A stretch of 64,000 bases of DNA from positions 62,001 through 126,000 of the forward strand of contig JBAZPO010000004.1 of NCBI GenBank assembly GCA_041648175.1, given 5' to 3'. A program made the translations under genes and the position numbers. The stretch's first letter is position 1, and every line of letters begins with the position of its first letter. Of this stretch, positions 9,259-17,829 are shown piece by piece. Source of the DNA: Desulfobaccales bacterium (GTDB taxonomy: Bacteria; Desulfobacterota; Desulfobaccia; Desulfobaccales; 0-14-0-80-60-11). Under the pieces are notes generated by a model. That model did no database searches and was not told where the DNA came from. It saw nothing but the letters and a program-made list of their open reading frames with translations.

Positions 9259-10089
9259 TTACTCCCCGTCCGGGGATTTGGACTTAAGGGACCGGACCTC
9301 GATGATTTTGGGCCGAGGACGGCGGGGGACATCCGGAGCCTTTTCCGACTGGAGCTCTTCTTGCGTGGCCTCCTGCTTGCCCCTCTTGGCCTTTTTCTTG
9401 GAGGTGTCGGGGGCTACCTTGCCGCCCACGCTGGGTCCGGCATAACTCCCCATTACATTGGTGACAAAGTTCTGGGTTTCGTTGATCGGCGGGACGGTCC
9501 CGCATTGGGCCACCCGCTCCGGACCGGCGTTATAAGCAGCCACGGCCAGGGGCACATTGTGCTGAAAGCGATCCAGGCAGTGACGCAGATAGTTCACTCC
9601 GCCGGCGATGTTCTGCTCCGGGTCAAACGGGTTCTTTACTCCCATCAGGGCCGCAGTCCCGGGCATGAGCTGCATTAAGCCCTGGGCTCCCTTGGGAGAA
9701 ACCGCCCCGGCATTGAAGCCGGATTCGTGGCGCATGACAGCCCGCACCAGGGAAGGGTCAACCCCGTAAATTTGGGAATATTTGCGGATCAATGCTTCGA
9801 TCCACGGGTCCCGGGGGCTTATCTGGCCTTTCCAGGCTGCGGGGGTGGAGTGGGCATAAATCCTGGGCCAGACCCGGGTCTTATTATTAAAGATATAGAC
9901 CTGGACTTCCTGGCCCAAAAGTTCATAGAGGGTATCTTCGGAACCCCCGCTTTTTTTGGGTTTCTTGGAGTCGGGGTTTTCGATGACCAGGTTGCCGTCC
10001 TGGGAGAGTATCTTGGGTTCAGCCCAGGCCGAGGCCGCCAGCGCCACCCAAAGCAACGATAACCCCACAATCAATATTCTTCGCCTCAT
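9259..10089 (-). CDS. Lytic transglycosylase (SLT domain), exported
   Basis: 276 residues with a signal peptide (1-23, ending in AWA). The SLT lysozyme-like domain spans about 92-200: catalytic Glu near residue 122 in RHESGFNAGAVSPKGAQGLM, then QLMPGTA, NPFDPEQNIAGGVNYLR and AVAAYNAGP. These enzymes cleave the MurNAc-GlcNAc bond of peptidoglycan to give 1,6-anhydro ends. The N-terminal segment (25-80) resembles the small beta domain often found before SLT modules. The C-terminal tail is lysine/proline rich and probably disordered. Confidence 0.9.
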   Translation of the reverse strand: MRRRILIVGLSLLWVALAASAWAEPKILSQDGNLVIENPDSKKPKKSGGSEDTLYELLGQEVQVYIFNNKTRVWPRIYAHSTPAAWKGQISPRDPWIEALIRKYSQIYGVDPSLVRAVMRHESGFNAGAVSPKGAQGLMQLMPGTAALMGVKNPFDPEQNIAGGVNYLRHCLDRFQHNVPLAVAAYNAGPERVAQCGTVPPINETQNFVTNVMGSYAGPSVGGKVAPDTSKKKAKRGKQEATQEELQSEKAPDVPRRPRPKIIEVRSLKSKSPDGE

Positions 10090-10302
10090 AACTGGTATTT
10101 TACGCTAGATTTTCGAATTTTTTCAAGGGCGAAGTGAGTCGGCCCCAACTTTCTCTCCGGATTTGCCTCGATTAATATTAATAATCAATACGTTATAATA
10201 GTGCTAAATATCTTTATTAAAGCAAGATTATTTGTTAAATAAGATTTAGTAACCTAAGAATAAATCGTATTCCGTGCCAGCCTCGACCATGGATGGTTTC
10301 CC

Positions 10303-12759
10303 ATGCTTCCCCCTAGATCGGACGATAGCCCGGGAAAGTTAAAAACCACTATCCAAGAGCCGAATCTGCCGCCGGCCAGCCCGGAGGCCCGGCCTGTGGC
10401 TCGGCCCCTGGTACCGGTGACCCTGGCCCTGATGGCAGGGATTGCCGCCCCGGCCTGGGGCCTGCATCTGACCCAAGCCTTTTTGTTAACCGGTATTCTC
10501 ATCCTTTGGGTCATCCTGGCGTTCCTCTGGTGGCGACGCCATCCGGCCCGCGTGCTGCCGCTGGTCTTTTTCTGGCTCCTGGGGGTGGCGTTTTATCAGC
10601 AGGCCTGGCAACCCCAGGTTCCTGCCGACAATGTCTTTAATCTGCCTCTGAATCAGAACCTGACCATTATGGGCCACCTCAACCGGCCCGGCAAGCTGGG
10701 GGACCGGGTCCAACTCTTCATGAAGGCTGAGGCCTGGCGGAGCCCCTGGGGCTGGCGACCCGCGTCCGGCAACCTCCTGGTGGCGGCCCCGGATCTGGAA
10801 CGCCCGCCCATGGGTACCGGCTTGGTGGTGAGCGGCCGCCTCAGTACGCCTGGAATGCTCATGAACCCCGGGACGTTCAACCGTCCCCGCTACCTGGCTG
10901 CGGACGGGCTGTTTCGGGAAATCCGGCTACGGGACCCGCACGACCTGACCTTTTTGGCCTCCACTGCGGCCTATCCTTTGGGGGAGAAGCTCCGGGGCGG
11001 CATCCGGGAGCAACTGCGGCCGCAGGACCCCGCCTGCCGGGCCATCTTTCTGGCCATGCTCCTGGGGGACCAGGGTGAGATTACCCCGGAGATGCGCCGG
11101 AATTTTGCCCGCACCGGCACCAGCCACCTGCTGGTCATCAACGGCCTGCACTTAGGCGCAGTGGCCGCGGTCACCTATTTTCTCTGTTTCTGGCTGCTCC
11201 GGCGTACTCCCTGGCTGCTTTTGAGGATCAATGCGATCAAGATTTCCACCCTCCTGGCGGCCATCCCTGTGGTGTTCTATGCCTGGGTGGCGGGAGGGTC
11301 GCCTTCCACCCAGCGGGCAGAAGTCATGGTGCTGGTCGGGCTGTTTCTGCTCTTCCTGGGACGGCCCGGGGAGGTTTGGAGCGCCCTGGCCCTGGCGGCC
11401 CTGATCGTTCTGAGCCTGTCACCGCTGCGCCTCTTTAGTATCTCCTTTCAGCTTTCCTTTGTGGCGGTGGCTGCCCTTATTTATCTGGTCCCCCGTCTGG
11501 TCATGCCGGCGGATACGAGGAAAAAAGAACATCCTATCGTTGGTTCGGTAAACAGTCTCCTGTTCCGGGCCAAGGAGTGGCTGGCAGTCTCGGTGGTGGC
11601 CAGCCTGGCCACCGCGCCCCTGGTGGCCGCCTATTTCCAGGTGGTTTCCCTCTTAGGCATCCTGGTCAACCTGGTAGCCATCCCCCTGGTGCTCATCCTG
11701 GCTCTGCCGCTGGGGGAGGCCGCGGTTTTCGCCCAGGCCGCTTCTCTCACACCGGTAGCCCAGGGACTGCTTTACCTGGGGCAGCTCCCGTTGTGGGCGG
11801 GATATCAGACCATCCATTGGGCGGCCCAGGTCCCCGGCAGCGCCATCGTTATGCCTACTCCCACCTGGCTGGAGATCATCGCGTACTATGTCATATTGGT
11901 TCTGATATTTGCGCCGCGGCGCACCTACCTGACCTGGGCCGGGGCCGGCCTGGCGGCGCTGGTCATGGTGACCGCCGCGGCCCTGCCCCTGGCTGCGGTC
12001 CCTCAGGCATTGGAGGTCACCTGCCTGGACGCCTATGGGGGGTTTAGGGGGGTGCTGGTCACGCCGGAAAACCAGCGCCTGGTTCTGACCGCAGCCGCGC
12101 CAATCCGATGGGGGCAGGCCTCGCCAAAGTGGGGGCCGCTGCCAGGATACTGCCATTGGCGGCAATTTCGCCGCCTGGACCTGGTGATGGCCTTGAATCT
12201 GAGCGATGCCAACGCCGGGGAACTGCTCACCCTGGCGGAACAGTTTCGGGTGGGATCGTATTGGTACGGTAGCCGGGGGTGGCAAGGGCCGGCCTATTGG
12301 GATTTCTGGAATTATCTGGGAGACCGGGGTGAGGTGCCGCGCTCTCTGGACCGGGGGCATCCTCCCGCCACCCTGGGAAGCGTGGATTTGAAGTATGTGA
12401 AGCTGGCCCCGGACGCGGGCCTGGCCCTAGAAGCCTCTTACCAAGGCCGCAGGGTCCTCTTGATCCCCCCGGCGGGAGGGTTGGCGGCCGAGGATCTGCC
12501 GGTCCCGGCGGGACCGTTGGAGGTGCTGGTCATTCCAGCGGAATTGGGGGACCCGGACGGGCGCAACATTGTCTTATCCCGCCTGAAACCCCGGCGGGTG
12601 ATCATTTATGGAGACCCCAGCAGGTCTAGCGCCGCCCGGACCGTCTGGCCCATCCCCTGCCAGTTCACCCGGCAGGGCGCGGTGAGCGTCTATCTTAACG
12701 CCTCCGAGGTCTATTCCCGCCAATGGCGGCCTTATGAGGAAATGCCTTCAAACAGGTAA
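10303..12759 (+). CDS. comEC: ComEC/Rec2-family DNA-uptake channel with degenerate C-terminal domain
   Basis: 818 residues: N-terminal membrane helices, an OB-like domain (about 90-230), the hallmark competence segment (FARTGTSHLLVINGLHLGAV near residue 270) and a multi-helix channel to about residue 570. ComEC translocates single-stranded DNA across the inner membrane. The C-terminal 240 residues occupy the place of the metallo-beta-lactamase-like domain, but the expected HxHxDH metal motif is absent; the corresponding segment reads MALNLSDANAGELLTLAEQF. The last codons (MPSNR) lie in a dispersed repeat. No other competence genes are in the window. Confidence 0.88.
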   Translation: MLPPRSDDSPGKLKTTIQEPNLPPASPEARPVARPLVPVTLALMAGIAAPAWGLHLTQAFLLTGILILWVILAFLWWRRHPARVLPLVFFWLLGVAFYQQAWQPQVPADNVFNLPLNQNLTIMGHLNRPGKLGDRVQLFMKAEAWRSPWGWRPASGNLLVAAPDLERPPMGTGLVVSGRLSTPGMLMNPGTFNRPRYLAADGLFREIRLRDPHDLTFLASTAAYPLGEKLRGGIREQLRPQDPACRAIFLAMLLGDQGEITPEMRRNFARTGTSHLLVINGLHLGAVAAVTYFLCFWLLRRTPWLLLRINAIKISTLLAAIPVVFYAWVAGGSPSTQRAEVMVLVGLFLLFLGRPGEVWSALALAALIVLSLSPLRLFSISFQLSFVAVAALIYLVPRLVMPADTRKKEHPIVGSVNSLLFRAKEWLAVSVVASLATAPLVAAYFQVVSLLGILVNLVAIPLVLILALPLGEAAVFAQAASLTPVAQGLLYLGQLPLWAGYQTIHWAAQVPGSAIVMPTPTWLEIIAYYVILVLIFAPRRTYLTWAGAGLAALVMVTAAALPLAAVPQALEVTCLDAYGGFRGVLVTPENQRLVLTAAAPIRWGQASPKWGPLPGYCHWRQFRRLDLVMALNLSDANAGELLTLAEQFRVGSYWYGSRGWQGPAYWDFWNYLGDRGEVPRSLDRGHPPATLGSVDLKYVKLAPDAGLALEASYQGRRVLLIPPAGGLAAEDLPVPAGPLEVLVIPAELGDPDGRNIVLSRLKPRRVIIYGDPSRSSAARTVWPIPCQFTRQGAVSVYLNASEVYSRQWRPYEEMPSNR

Positions 12760-12946
12760 GTTGGCAGCCCGAGAACTCATGGATTAGGCGAGGAAAGGAC
12801 GTGGCTGAAGCGGTGGCCAAATTGTTTGATGAGTTAACAGACTGAGGTTTTTATGATAATGGTAAATCATATACATCGTTGAGTTACTAAGGTTACAGTT
12901 ATAAAATTCAAATACTGAAACCCGTTCGATCACAGGAGTGATCCCC
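12760..12946. other. Spacer, no feature besides repeat tail
   Basis: The beginning continues the dispersed repeat that supplies the comEC stop codon (similar to 2383 and 34734). The rest is AT-richer, with no recognisable gene, and probably holds the promoter for the small frames that follow. Confidence 0.4.
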
Positions 12947-13048
12947 ATGGATAGCGAAGTCATAGAATTAACGGCCGAAATCGCCGTATCCCACGTTGCC
13001 ATGACCGGAATGCCGGGATTATTCAGAGCAGCGGAGCGCCATGGCTAA
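12947..13048 (+). CDS. Small 33-aa ORF, possible remnant of a MucR/Ros-type regulator
   Basis: ATG at 12947 is preceded by AGGAG at suitable distance. The N-terminal residues (MDSEVIELTAEIAVSHVAM) resemble the conserved start of MucR/Ros zinc-finger regulators, which typically read LxELTAxIVxxHV. The similarity then ends, and the frame stops after 33 codons without the zinc finger. It may be a truncated remnant or an independent small gene; evidence for a function is weak. Confidence 0.35.
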   Translation: MDSEVIELTAEIAVSHVAMTGMPGLFRAAERHG

Positions 13049-13161
13049 GGATAGAGGGTTTGGTGAACGCGGCACTCATCATAGGGTGACCAGTTAAATC
13101 AGTGCTTCAATATCCTTCATCTTAACAAGACTGAAAAGTCGAAAAATCGGAGGAGAAAACC

Positions 13162-13263
13162 ATGGGAGACAAAGGCAAGAAGGATAAAGGCAAGAAGGAA
13201 GTCAAAAAGCCTAAAAAAAACAAGCAGAAGGTCGACCCAAAAGAAAAGCCCAGCAATAAGTAG
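13162..13263 (+). CDS. Lysine-rich small protein (33 aa)
   Basis: ATG at 13162 is preceded by CGGAGGAGAA, an excellent ribosome binding site, and a strong intrinsic terminator follows the stop codon within 20 bp. The peptide starts MGDKGKKDKGKKEVKKPKK and is about 45% lysine, without membrane segments or cysteines. Similar very basic tiny proteins occur in Desulfobacterota genomes; the function is unknown, and nucleic-acid binding is only a guess from charge. Confidence 0.7.
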   Translation: MGDKGKKDKGKKEVKKPKKNKQKVDPKEKPSNK

Positions 13264-13279
13264 CAGTCCACCCACATGA

Positions 13280-13308
13280 GGGGCGGGTCAGATCAGCCCG
13301 CCCCTTTT
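13280..13308 (+). terminator. Intrinsic terminator
   Basis: GGGGCGGG (13280-13287) pairs perfectly with CCCGCCCC (13297-13304) around a 9-nt loop and is followed by TTTT. It ends the small lysine-rich gene and lies before the convergent metF end. Confidence 0.85.
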
Positions 13309-13388
13309 GCACTCATAGAGCGCGCGGGTTTAGAGAAATTTGCCTTTGCGCTCATTGGTGGGGCTTTTTCTCGCCAGCACGCCACCGT

Positions 13389-14267
13389 CTATAATAACCC
13401 CTCTCGACGCAAGCGGGCCACGACTGCAACCGTCGATTTGCTCCGGTCCATGGTATAAAAATGCAGTCCCGGCACACCAGCGGCGATCAGCTCTTTGCAT
13501 TGCTCAAAAGCAAAGTCGATGCCGAAGTTGAGCAGTGCCGGGATATCGCCTTCCGCCAGGGCTGCCAATCTTTGCTGCAAACCAGAGGTGATGGTGGCCC
13601 CACAGAGTTTGGCCAGATGGTTCATCATCTTGACACTGAAAATCGGCATGATGCCGGGCACAATGGGAACCGTGATCCCCAGGCTGCGGCAAGCGGCGAC
13701 AAAATCGAAATAATAACGGTTATCGTAAAAATAATTGGTCAGGATATATTCGGCCCCTTTTTCCACCTTGAGTTTCAGGTACTCCAGGTCCTTCGGCTTG
13801 CTCTGGGCTTCAATGTGCCCCTCAGGATACCCAGCCGTTCCCAGACAGTAGGGGTAACGTGGGCGAATAAACTCCAGCATGTCCGAGGCATGGAGCAGGC
13901 TGGCGGGATGGGGCTTAAAATCGGGTTGCCCGTGGGGTGGGTCCCCCCGAACCACCAAAAGATTATCCACTCCCAGAGACAGATAGCTGTCCAAGACGCC
14001 TTGGATATCATCGGGACCCAGGCCGTAACCGGCAAAGTAGGCCATGACTTCCAGCTTGAGTTCATTTTTCAGGGTGGTTACCAGTTGCCGGGAGCCTTCT
14101 CGGGTAGAGCCCCCGGCCCCAAAAGTGACCGAGACAAAATCCGGTTCCATGACCGCAAACTGATCGATTACTCTCTCCAGTTTCTCGTTGGCTTCGGCAT
14201 TCCGGGCAGGAAATAATTCAAAAGATACGGTCGGCTGCTTTTTCTTCCACATCTCGGTCACTTTCAT
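13389..14267 (-). CDS. metF: Methylenetetrahydrofolate reductase
   Basis: 292 residues covering the whole MetF TIM barrel: the N-terminal SFELFPAR with the catalytic-site Glu, VSVTFGAGGS, folate/FAD segments NLLVVRGDPP and EYILTNYFYDN, and the C-terminal PGLHFYTMDR. The enzyme interconverts 5,10-methylene- and 5-methyl-tetrahydrofolate, for methionine synthesis or for the Wood-Ljungdahl methyl branch used by many Desulfobacterota. It has no metV or Hdr neighbours here, so the pathway role cannot be fixed from context. The leader contains a perfect palindrome GAGATTAATCTC at 14370-14381. Confidence 0.93.
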   Translation of the reverse strand: MKVTEMWKKKQPTVSFELFPARNAEANEKLERVIDQFAVMEPDFVSVTFGAGGSTREGSRQLVTTLKNELKLEVMAYFAGYGLGPDDIQGVLDSYLSLGVDNLLVVRGDPPHGQPDFKPHPASLLHASDMLEFIRPRYPYCLGTAGYPEGHIEAQSKPKDLEYLKLKVEKGAEYILTNYFYDNRYYFDFVAACRSLGITVPIVPGIMPIFSVKMMNHLAKLCGATITSGLQQRLAALAEGDIPALLNFGIDFAFEQCKELIAAGVPGLHFYTMDRSKSTVAVVARLRREGLL

Positions 14268-14543
14268 GGACCTGGCTCCTGAGAATTAAGGTTTTTTAAG
14301 ACATTAAATTAATCCGAGACCATGTAGGGCCTTGCTACCGCGAGGTTGACTTTAAAAACATCTTGTCCCGAGATTAATCTCAATAGAATCCACTTTTTAA
14401 TCCAAATTATCCTGTAGAAGGCATGATATCATAGGTTTTCCTGAAAAATAAAACTTTCCTTGTTTCTGGATATCCATTTCTCCGGGAGATCAACAATCTT
14501 ACCTGGGAGGACGTTGCCTTCGAGAAAAGGACGGTGAGGTTCC

Positions 14544-14732
14544 ATGAACAGAGGCGGATTTTCCTGGAATAGATTGCTCGGTATCTCTCAAGCCAAGGCA
14601 AGGCTCAGTCGAAAAATAGGCATCCCTTTGACCAGATCAGGCCGGGAACGCAAATTGGGACCAATGCTGGGTTGTTTGGCACCTGTCCTGGGGTTTATAA
14701 TGGTTATGGGAATCTTAGTGTGGATTAGATGA
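14544..14732 (+). CDS. Small conserved-looking membrane-anchored protein (62 aa)
   Basis: The protein begins MNRGGFSWNRLLGISQAKAR, continues with a basic segment containing GIPLTRSGRERK, and ends in a single hydrophobic helix (about 44-60). The N-terminal pattern (GGFSWxRLLGIS...SRKIGIPLTRSGR) is one I recognise from short hypothetical proteins of diverse bacteria. GGTGAGG lies seven bases before the ATG. Function unknown. Confidence 0.65.
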   Translation: MNRGGFSWNRLLGISQAKARLSRKIGIPLTRSGRERKLGPMLGCLAPVLGFIMVMGILVWIR

Positions 14733-14765
14733 AGGACGTGGTCTCAGCGAAAGGGAGAAGTGGGC

Positions 14766-15257
14766 ATGTTTGGGTTACAGAAACTAACTTTTAAAGCTAA
14801 AGTAATTATAGTATCAGTGATTGTTATTATTATATCAATGGGTATTGTTTATTTAAAGAATAAATATTCTATCACTGTCGTTAAAATTGATGATTGGGTA
14901 CTTGTTGCAAGTAACGCTGAAGGTACTTGGTATTATAAATCAAATTCAGTCTATATAGACGACCAAACCAAAGTTATAAAAGTGTGGATAAAAATTGTGT
15001 ATACAGATAAGGGTAAACAGGAAATTCTAAAAACGAATAAGGAAGATAAATACAAGGATATTGATCGGTCATTAAGTATGGTGTCGATTAATTATCAAAA
15101 AATGAAATATTATGAAGATAGGGTTATTTACTATTCTAATTCAGATAATATTATAGGCAGTGATGAATTATCTGTAAAACATATTGATTTTATTCCAAAA
15201 TCTGTGGGTGATAAATTATTACTTAAAATTCTTGAAGACTACAATATCAAGAGATAA
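14766..15257 (+). CDS. Surface-adhesin-E-like membrane-anchored protein, AT-rich
   Basis: About 163 residues from ATG 14766 (an in-frame GTG lies at 14760); GGGAGAAG precedes. A basic start and one hydrophobic helix (about 12-30) anchor an extracytoplasmic domain. The pattern WVLVASNAEGTWYYKSNSV...KVWIKIVYTDKGK resembles the surface-adhesin protein E family (proteins that follow residues displayed by stress or cell-surface small proteins). Base composition is strikingly AT-rich, with AAA, ATA and TTA codons that neighbours avoid, suggesting recent transfer. Exact function unknown. Confidence 0.65.
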   Translation: MFGLQKLTFKAKVIIVSVIVIIISMGIVYLKNKYSITVVKIDDWVLVASNAEGTWYYKSNSVYIDDQTKVIKVWIKIVYTDKGKQEILKTNKEDKYKDIDRSLSMVSINYQKMKYYEDRVIYYSNSDNIIGSDELSVKHIDFIPKSVGDKLLLKILEDYNIKR

Positions 15258-15706
15258 TCGGGGGAGCCGATCATCGCAAATACCAGGCTCTCGGAATCGG
15301 TTCGGTCACCGGAGATGGTGGCGCGGCCTATACACGAGGTGGTGCAAGCCGGCAGCATACCTACCTTCAGGCGGTGCAGGCAGAAGTGGTGCGATGACCA
15401 TGCCCCACTTGATGTCCTCGGGTTTTTTCTGCAAGGCGCGTTTGAGGTCCCGCTGCATTCGGATCAAGGGGCCTTCCTGAGGTAAATCCCTGGCCTTCTG
15501 AGGCTCTTGCAAAAATGCCGAGGCCGCGGGTTTTACCATGACAAGCCAAATCCCCCTAAATCCCCCTTTTTCAAAGGGGGACTTCGATTCGCACAGGCGA
15601 GACGCCTGTGCCACCGAGGAATTTATAAACGGTCAGATAAAATATCAACCTCAACGAGACTTTTGCAAGGGGCTCTTCTGGGTCTCCTTTTAGGGGCAAA
15701 AATCTT
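15258..15706. repeat. Decayed spacer with dispersed repeats
   Basis: No intact gene. At about 15541-15582 AAATCCCCCTAAATCCCCCT is followed by CAAAGGGGGACTT, then GCACAGGCGAGACGCCTGTG (15590-15609). The motif CTCTTGCAAAAATGCCGAG (15514-15532) is shared with 5905 and 18714. Between them lies a short gene remnant on the minus strand (see separate entry). Confidence 0.6.
15393..15505 (-). pseudogene. Remnant of the N-terminus of a PsrB/TtrB-like iron-sulfur subunit
   Basis: On the minus strand a short segment translates as IRMQRDLKRALQKKPEDIKW followed by GMVI. This resembles the N-terminus of four-cluster ferredoxin subunits of molybdopterin oxidoreductases, which usually continue DxRxCIGCxxC; here the frame turns into unrelated sequence immediately. 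It is therefore best read as a decayed fragment. The identification rests on a short match. Confidence 0.35.
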
Positions 15707-16558
15707 CTAACCACCTTCATTGACCGGCTGGCCGTTGTGGCCGTTGCCGGATTTGGCTTTGCCCAACGCCTTGGTCAACTCCAGGGCCACGCCCAGACCC
15801 TGTTTAGTTTCTTTCCCCATCATCCGGAATATCATCCCGAATGGGCCAACCGGTCTGGCTTCCTCCAGATTCACATTGGCCGGCACGTCCGAAAGTCGGT
15901 CGAGAAAATCGATAACCCGCGGATCAGCAAACTTCTTGACGATGCCGTGCATGCGGACAAAGCCGTCGCCGATGGACTCGATGTCCTCGGGGGTATAGGT
16001 TGAGGCGAGTTTGGCGTACATATCAACCACGGCCTCAATAGATTGAATGACCACGGGGTCGGAAAACTTCTTGACGATACCGTGCATGCGCACGAAGCCG
16101 TCACCGATAACCTCGATATCTTCGGGGGAATAAGCCGAAGCGAGTTTGGTGTACATATTGAGGATAGCCGTGTTGATGCGGAAGATGCCTTTCTGCTCAA
16201 GGTCGTCCAGTTTGTCGATGAGATGCGGCACCGCAATTTTCAGCAGAGGTTCCATGTCCTGCCACCAGTCGATGAGGTTCTCAAGCTGCTCCAGGGACCA
16301 GGCAATATGCCGGAAACTGAGAAGGAGCCTTTTGAACAGACAGAGAGCGTCCTCCAGTTGGAACCCCGTCTCCACTTCGGCCAGTTCCTGGGTGAGCAGA
16401 CTGGCCCCAGGGCCTATCAAGAGCGACAGGTCTCGCCCCAAGTCGCTCAGGTTTTCATAAGACCTGATAAAAGGTGATAACTGTTCCTGGAAGGCGGCGG
16501 CGCGGTCAAGTTTTGCCTCGAGGCGGTCAAGCCGTTCTAGAATCAGATCATTGGTCAT
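15707..16558 (-). CDS. DUF1641 protein, partner of the SQR-like flavoprotein
   Basis: 283 residues, helical, with a starting coiled coil (ILERLDRLEAKLDRAAAF). Two near-identical segments, about 140-172 and 185-217, each read YxKLASxYxPEDIExIGDG, then FVRMHGIVKKFxDP; this is an internal duplication. DUF1641 proteins are commonly encoded next to sulfide:quinone-oxidoreductase-like proteins, as here: the ATG overlaps the SQR stop by four bases (ATGA), implying translational coupling. The domain is often proposed to assist or anchor the flavoprotein; no enzymatic role is known to me. Confidence 0.85.
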   Translation of the reverse strand: MTNDLILERLDRLEAKLDRAAAFQEQLSPFIRSYENLSDLGRDLSLLIGPGASLLTQELAEVETGFQLEDALCLFKRLLLSFRHIAWSLEQLENLIDWWQDMEPLLKIAVPHLIDKLDDLEQKGIFRINTAILNMYTKLASAYSPEDIEVIGDGFVRMHGIVKKFSDPVVIQSIEAVVDMYAKLASTYTPEDIESIGDGFVRMHGIVKKFADPRVIDFLDRLSDVPANVNLEEARPVGPFGMIFRMMGKETKQGLGVALELTKALGKAKSGNGHNGQPVNEGG

Positions 16559-17829
16559 GGCCGCCTCCTCGCCCTAAGCGGCATTTCAATGTCCGGAGAG
16601 AGTATGCCCCGCACTTTACCCGCCAAAACGAACTGGGACTCCAGGGGCAGGTGGCTCCCCTTGAGCATCATGTTGTAATAGACCCAGCGAAACATCATCT
16701 TGCCGACGTAGTTGGAGAAGCTGACCCCCAAGAGATCCAGGGGCCCGATCCCCGGAAAGGGGAATTTGCCCGGCAACGGTTCGATTTTGTAATTAAAATC
16801 GAGAAGGGACCCCTTCTCGTAACCTGTCACCACCATTCAGGTGGCGTGGCCGTCGTAGTCCGGCCGGGGTGGTTGCCCGTCGATCTCCCGGATCAAGTTA
16901 TCAGCCACCACGTCGGCCTCGTAGTGGGCCACGGCGCCGGCCTTGGAGGTGGGGACGTTGGCGGCGTCGCCGATGACATAGATGGAATCGTATTTTTTGG
17001 CCTTCAGGGTGAAGTTGTCCGTGTCCATGTAGCCCATGGGATCGCCCATGCCGCTGTCGATGATGCACTGGGCCCCGAAATTGGGGGGAATGGAGACCAG
17101 GAGATCATAAGGAACCTCGTCACCGCTGTAGGACTTGATGACCTTTTTCTCCGAGTCCACCTGGGCCAACTGGAAGTTAGGCGTCACCTTGATGTTCTTT
17201 TCTTTACAGATATTGCCTAGAATTTCTGCGGCCACCGGTTTGGTGAAAGCTGCGGAAAGCGGCGTCACCATCTCAATTTCAATTTTGTCCCTGACCCCGT
17301 TAATCCCGAAGAACCAGTCCGACATGAAAGAGAACTCCAGAGGGGCCACCGGGCACTTGAAGGGCAGTTCGGCGATATTCACCACCACCCGGCCTTTGTC
17401 GAAGTATTTCATTTTCTCCCGGAGAGCCAGGGCGCCTTCCAGGGTGTAGAAATTATGGATGTCTTGACCCCAGCCTTCGATCAGGCCTTCCACTTCTTCG
17501 GGAACGATGCGGCAACCGGTGGCGATCACCAGCCAGTCGTAGGGAAAGGTTTCTCTTTTGGTCTTGACTTCTTTCTTGTCAGGATCGATTCCCAGGATTT
17601 CATCAAGCACCAAGTTGACCCCGGGAGGGACGAACTTGGTCTTGGGCTTGACGCAGTCTTCCTTGGTGTAGATGCCGAAAGGGATGAAGAGCCACCCGGG
17701 CTGGTAGTGATGCTGCCAGTCCTTGTCAATAACGGTGATTTTCCATTGCGACTCGGGCAGTTTCTGGCGCATCTTGGTGGCGATGATGGTGCCGCCCGTC
17801 CCATGCCCTAAAATAACCAGCTGCTTCAT
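16555..17829 (-). CDS. Sulfide:quinone oxidoreductase-type flavoprotein, predicted selenoprotein (Sec331)
   Basis: Read through a single in-frame TGA (16837-16839) this is a 424-residue FAD protein of normal family length. The N-terminal FAD motif is VILGHGTGGTIIATKM; ATGC gives Cys106, FKCPVAP gives Cys159, and the FAD-binding VIGDAAN motif follows. TGA is codon 331 in DGHAT-U-MVVTGYEKG, where relatives have Cys. The spacing (106/159/331) mirrors the three redox-active cysteines of characterised SQRs. A perfect 8-bp hairpin CGAGAAGG-GGTC-CCTTCTCG starts 17 nt after TGA, matching a bacterial SECIS. SQRs oxidise sulfide and pass electrons to quinone. Without Sec insertion, a 330-residue protein lacking the third redox residue would result. 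Confidence 0.85.

Noticed and set aside
12784..13002. 72-codon minus-strand frame
   Set aside because: No similarity or ribosome binding site, and it opposes two better small frames on the plus strand.
14268..14543. Possible SAM riboswitch before metF
   Set aside because: The leader has a palindrome (14370-14381) but I could not match any SAM-riboswitch core; it is left unassigned.
15306..15614. 102-codon minus-strand frame as a gene
   Set aside because: Its first half is repeat-derived and the rest is a broken remnant, so only the pseudogene fragment is kept.
16555..16836. Separate 93-residue gene after the SQR stop
   Set aside because: It continues the SQR family sequence in the same frame directly after TGA; readthrough as one selenoprotein explains it better.
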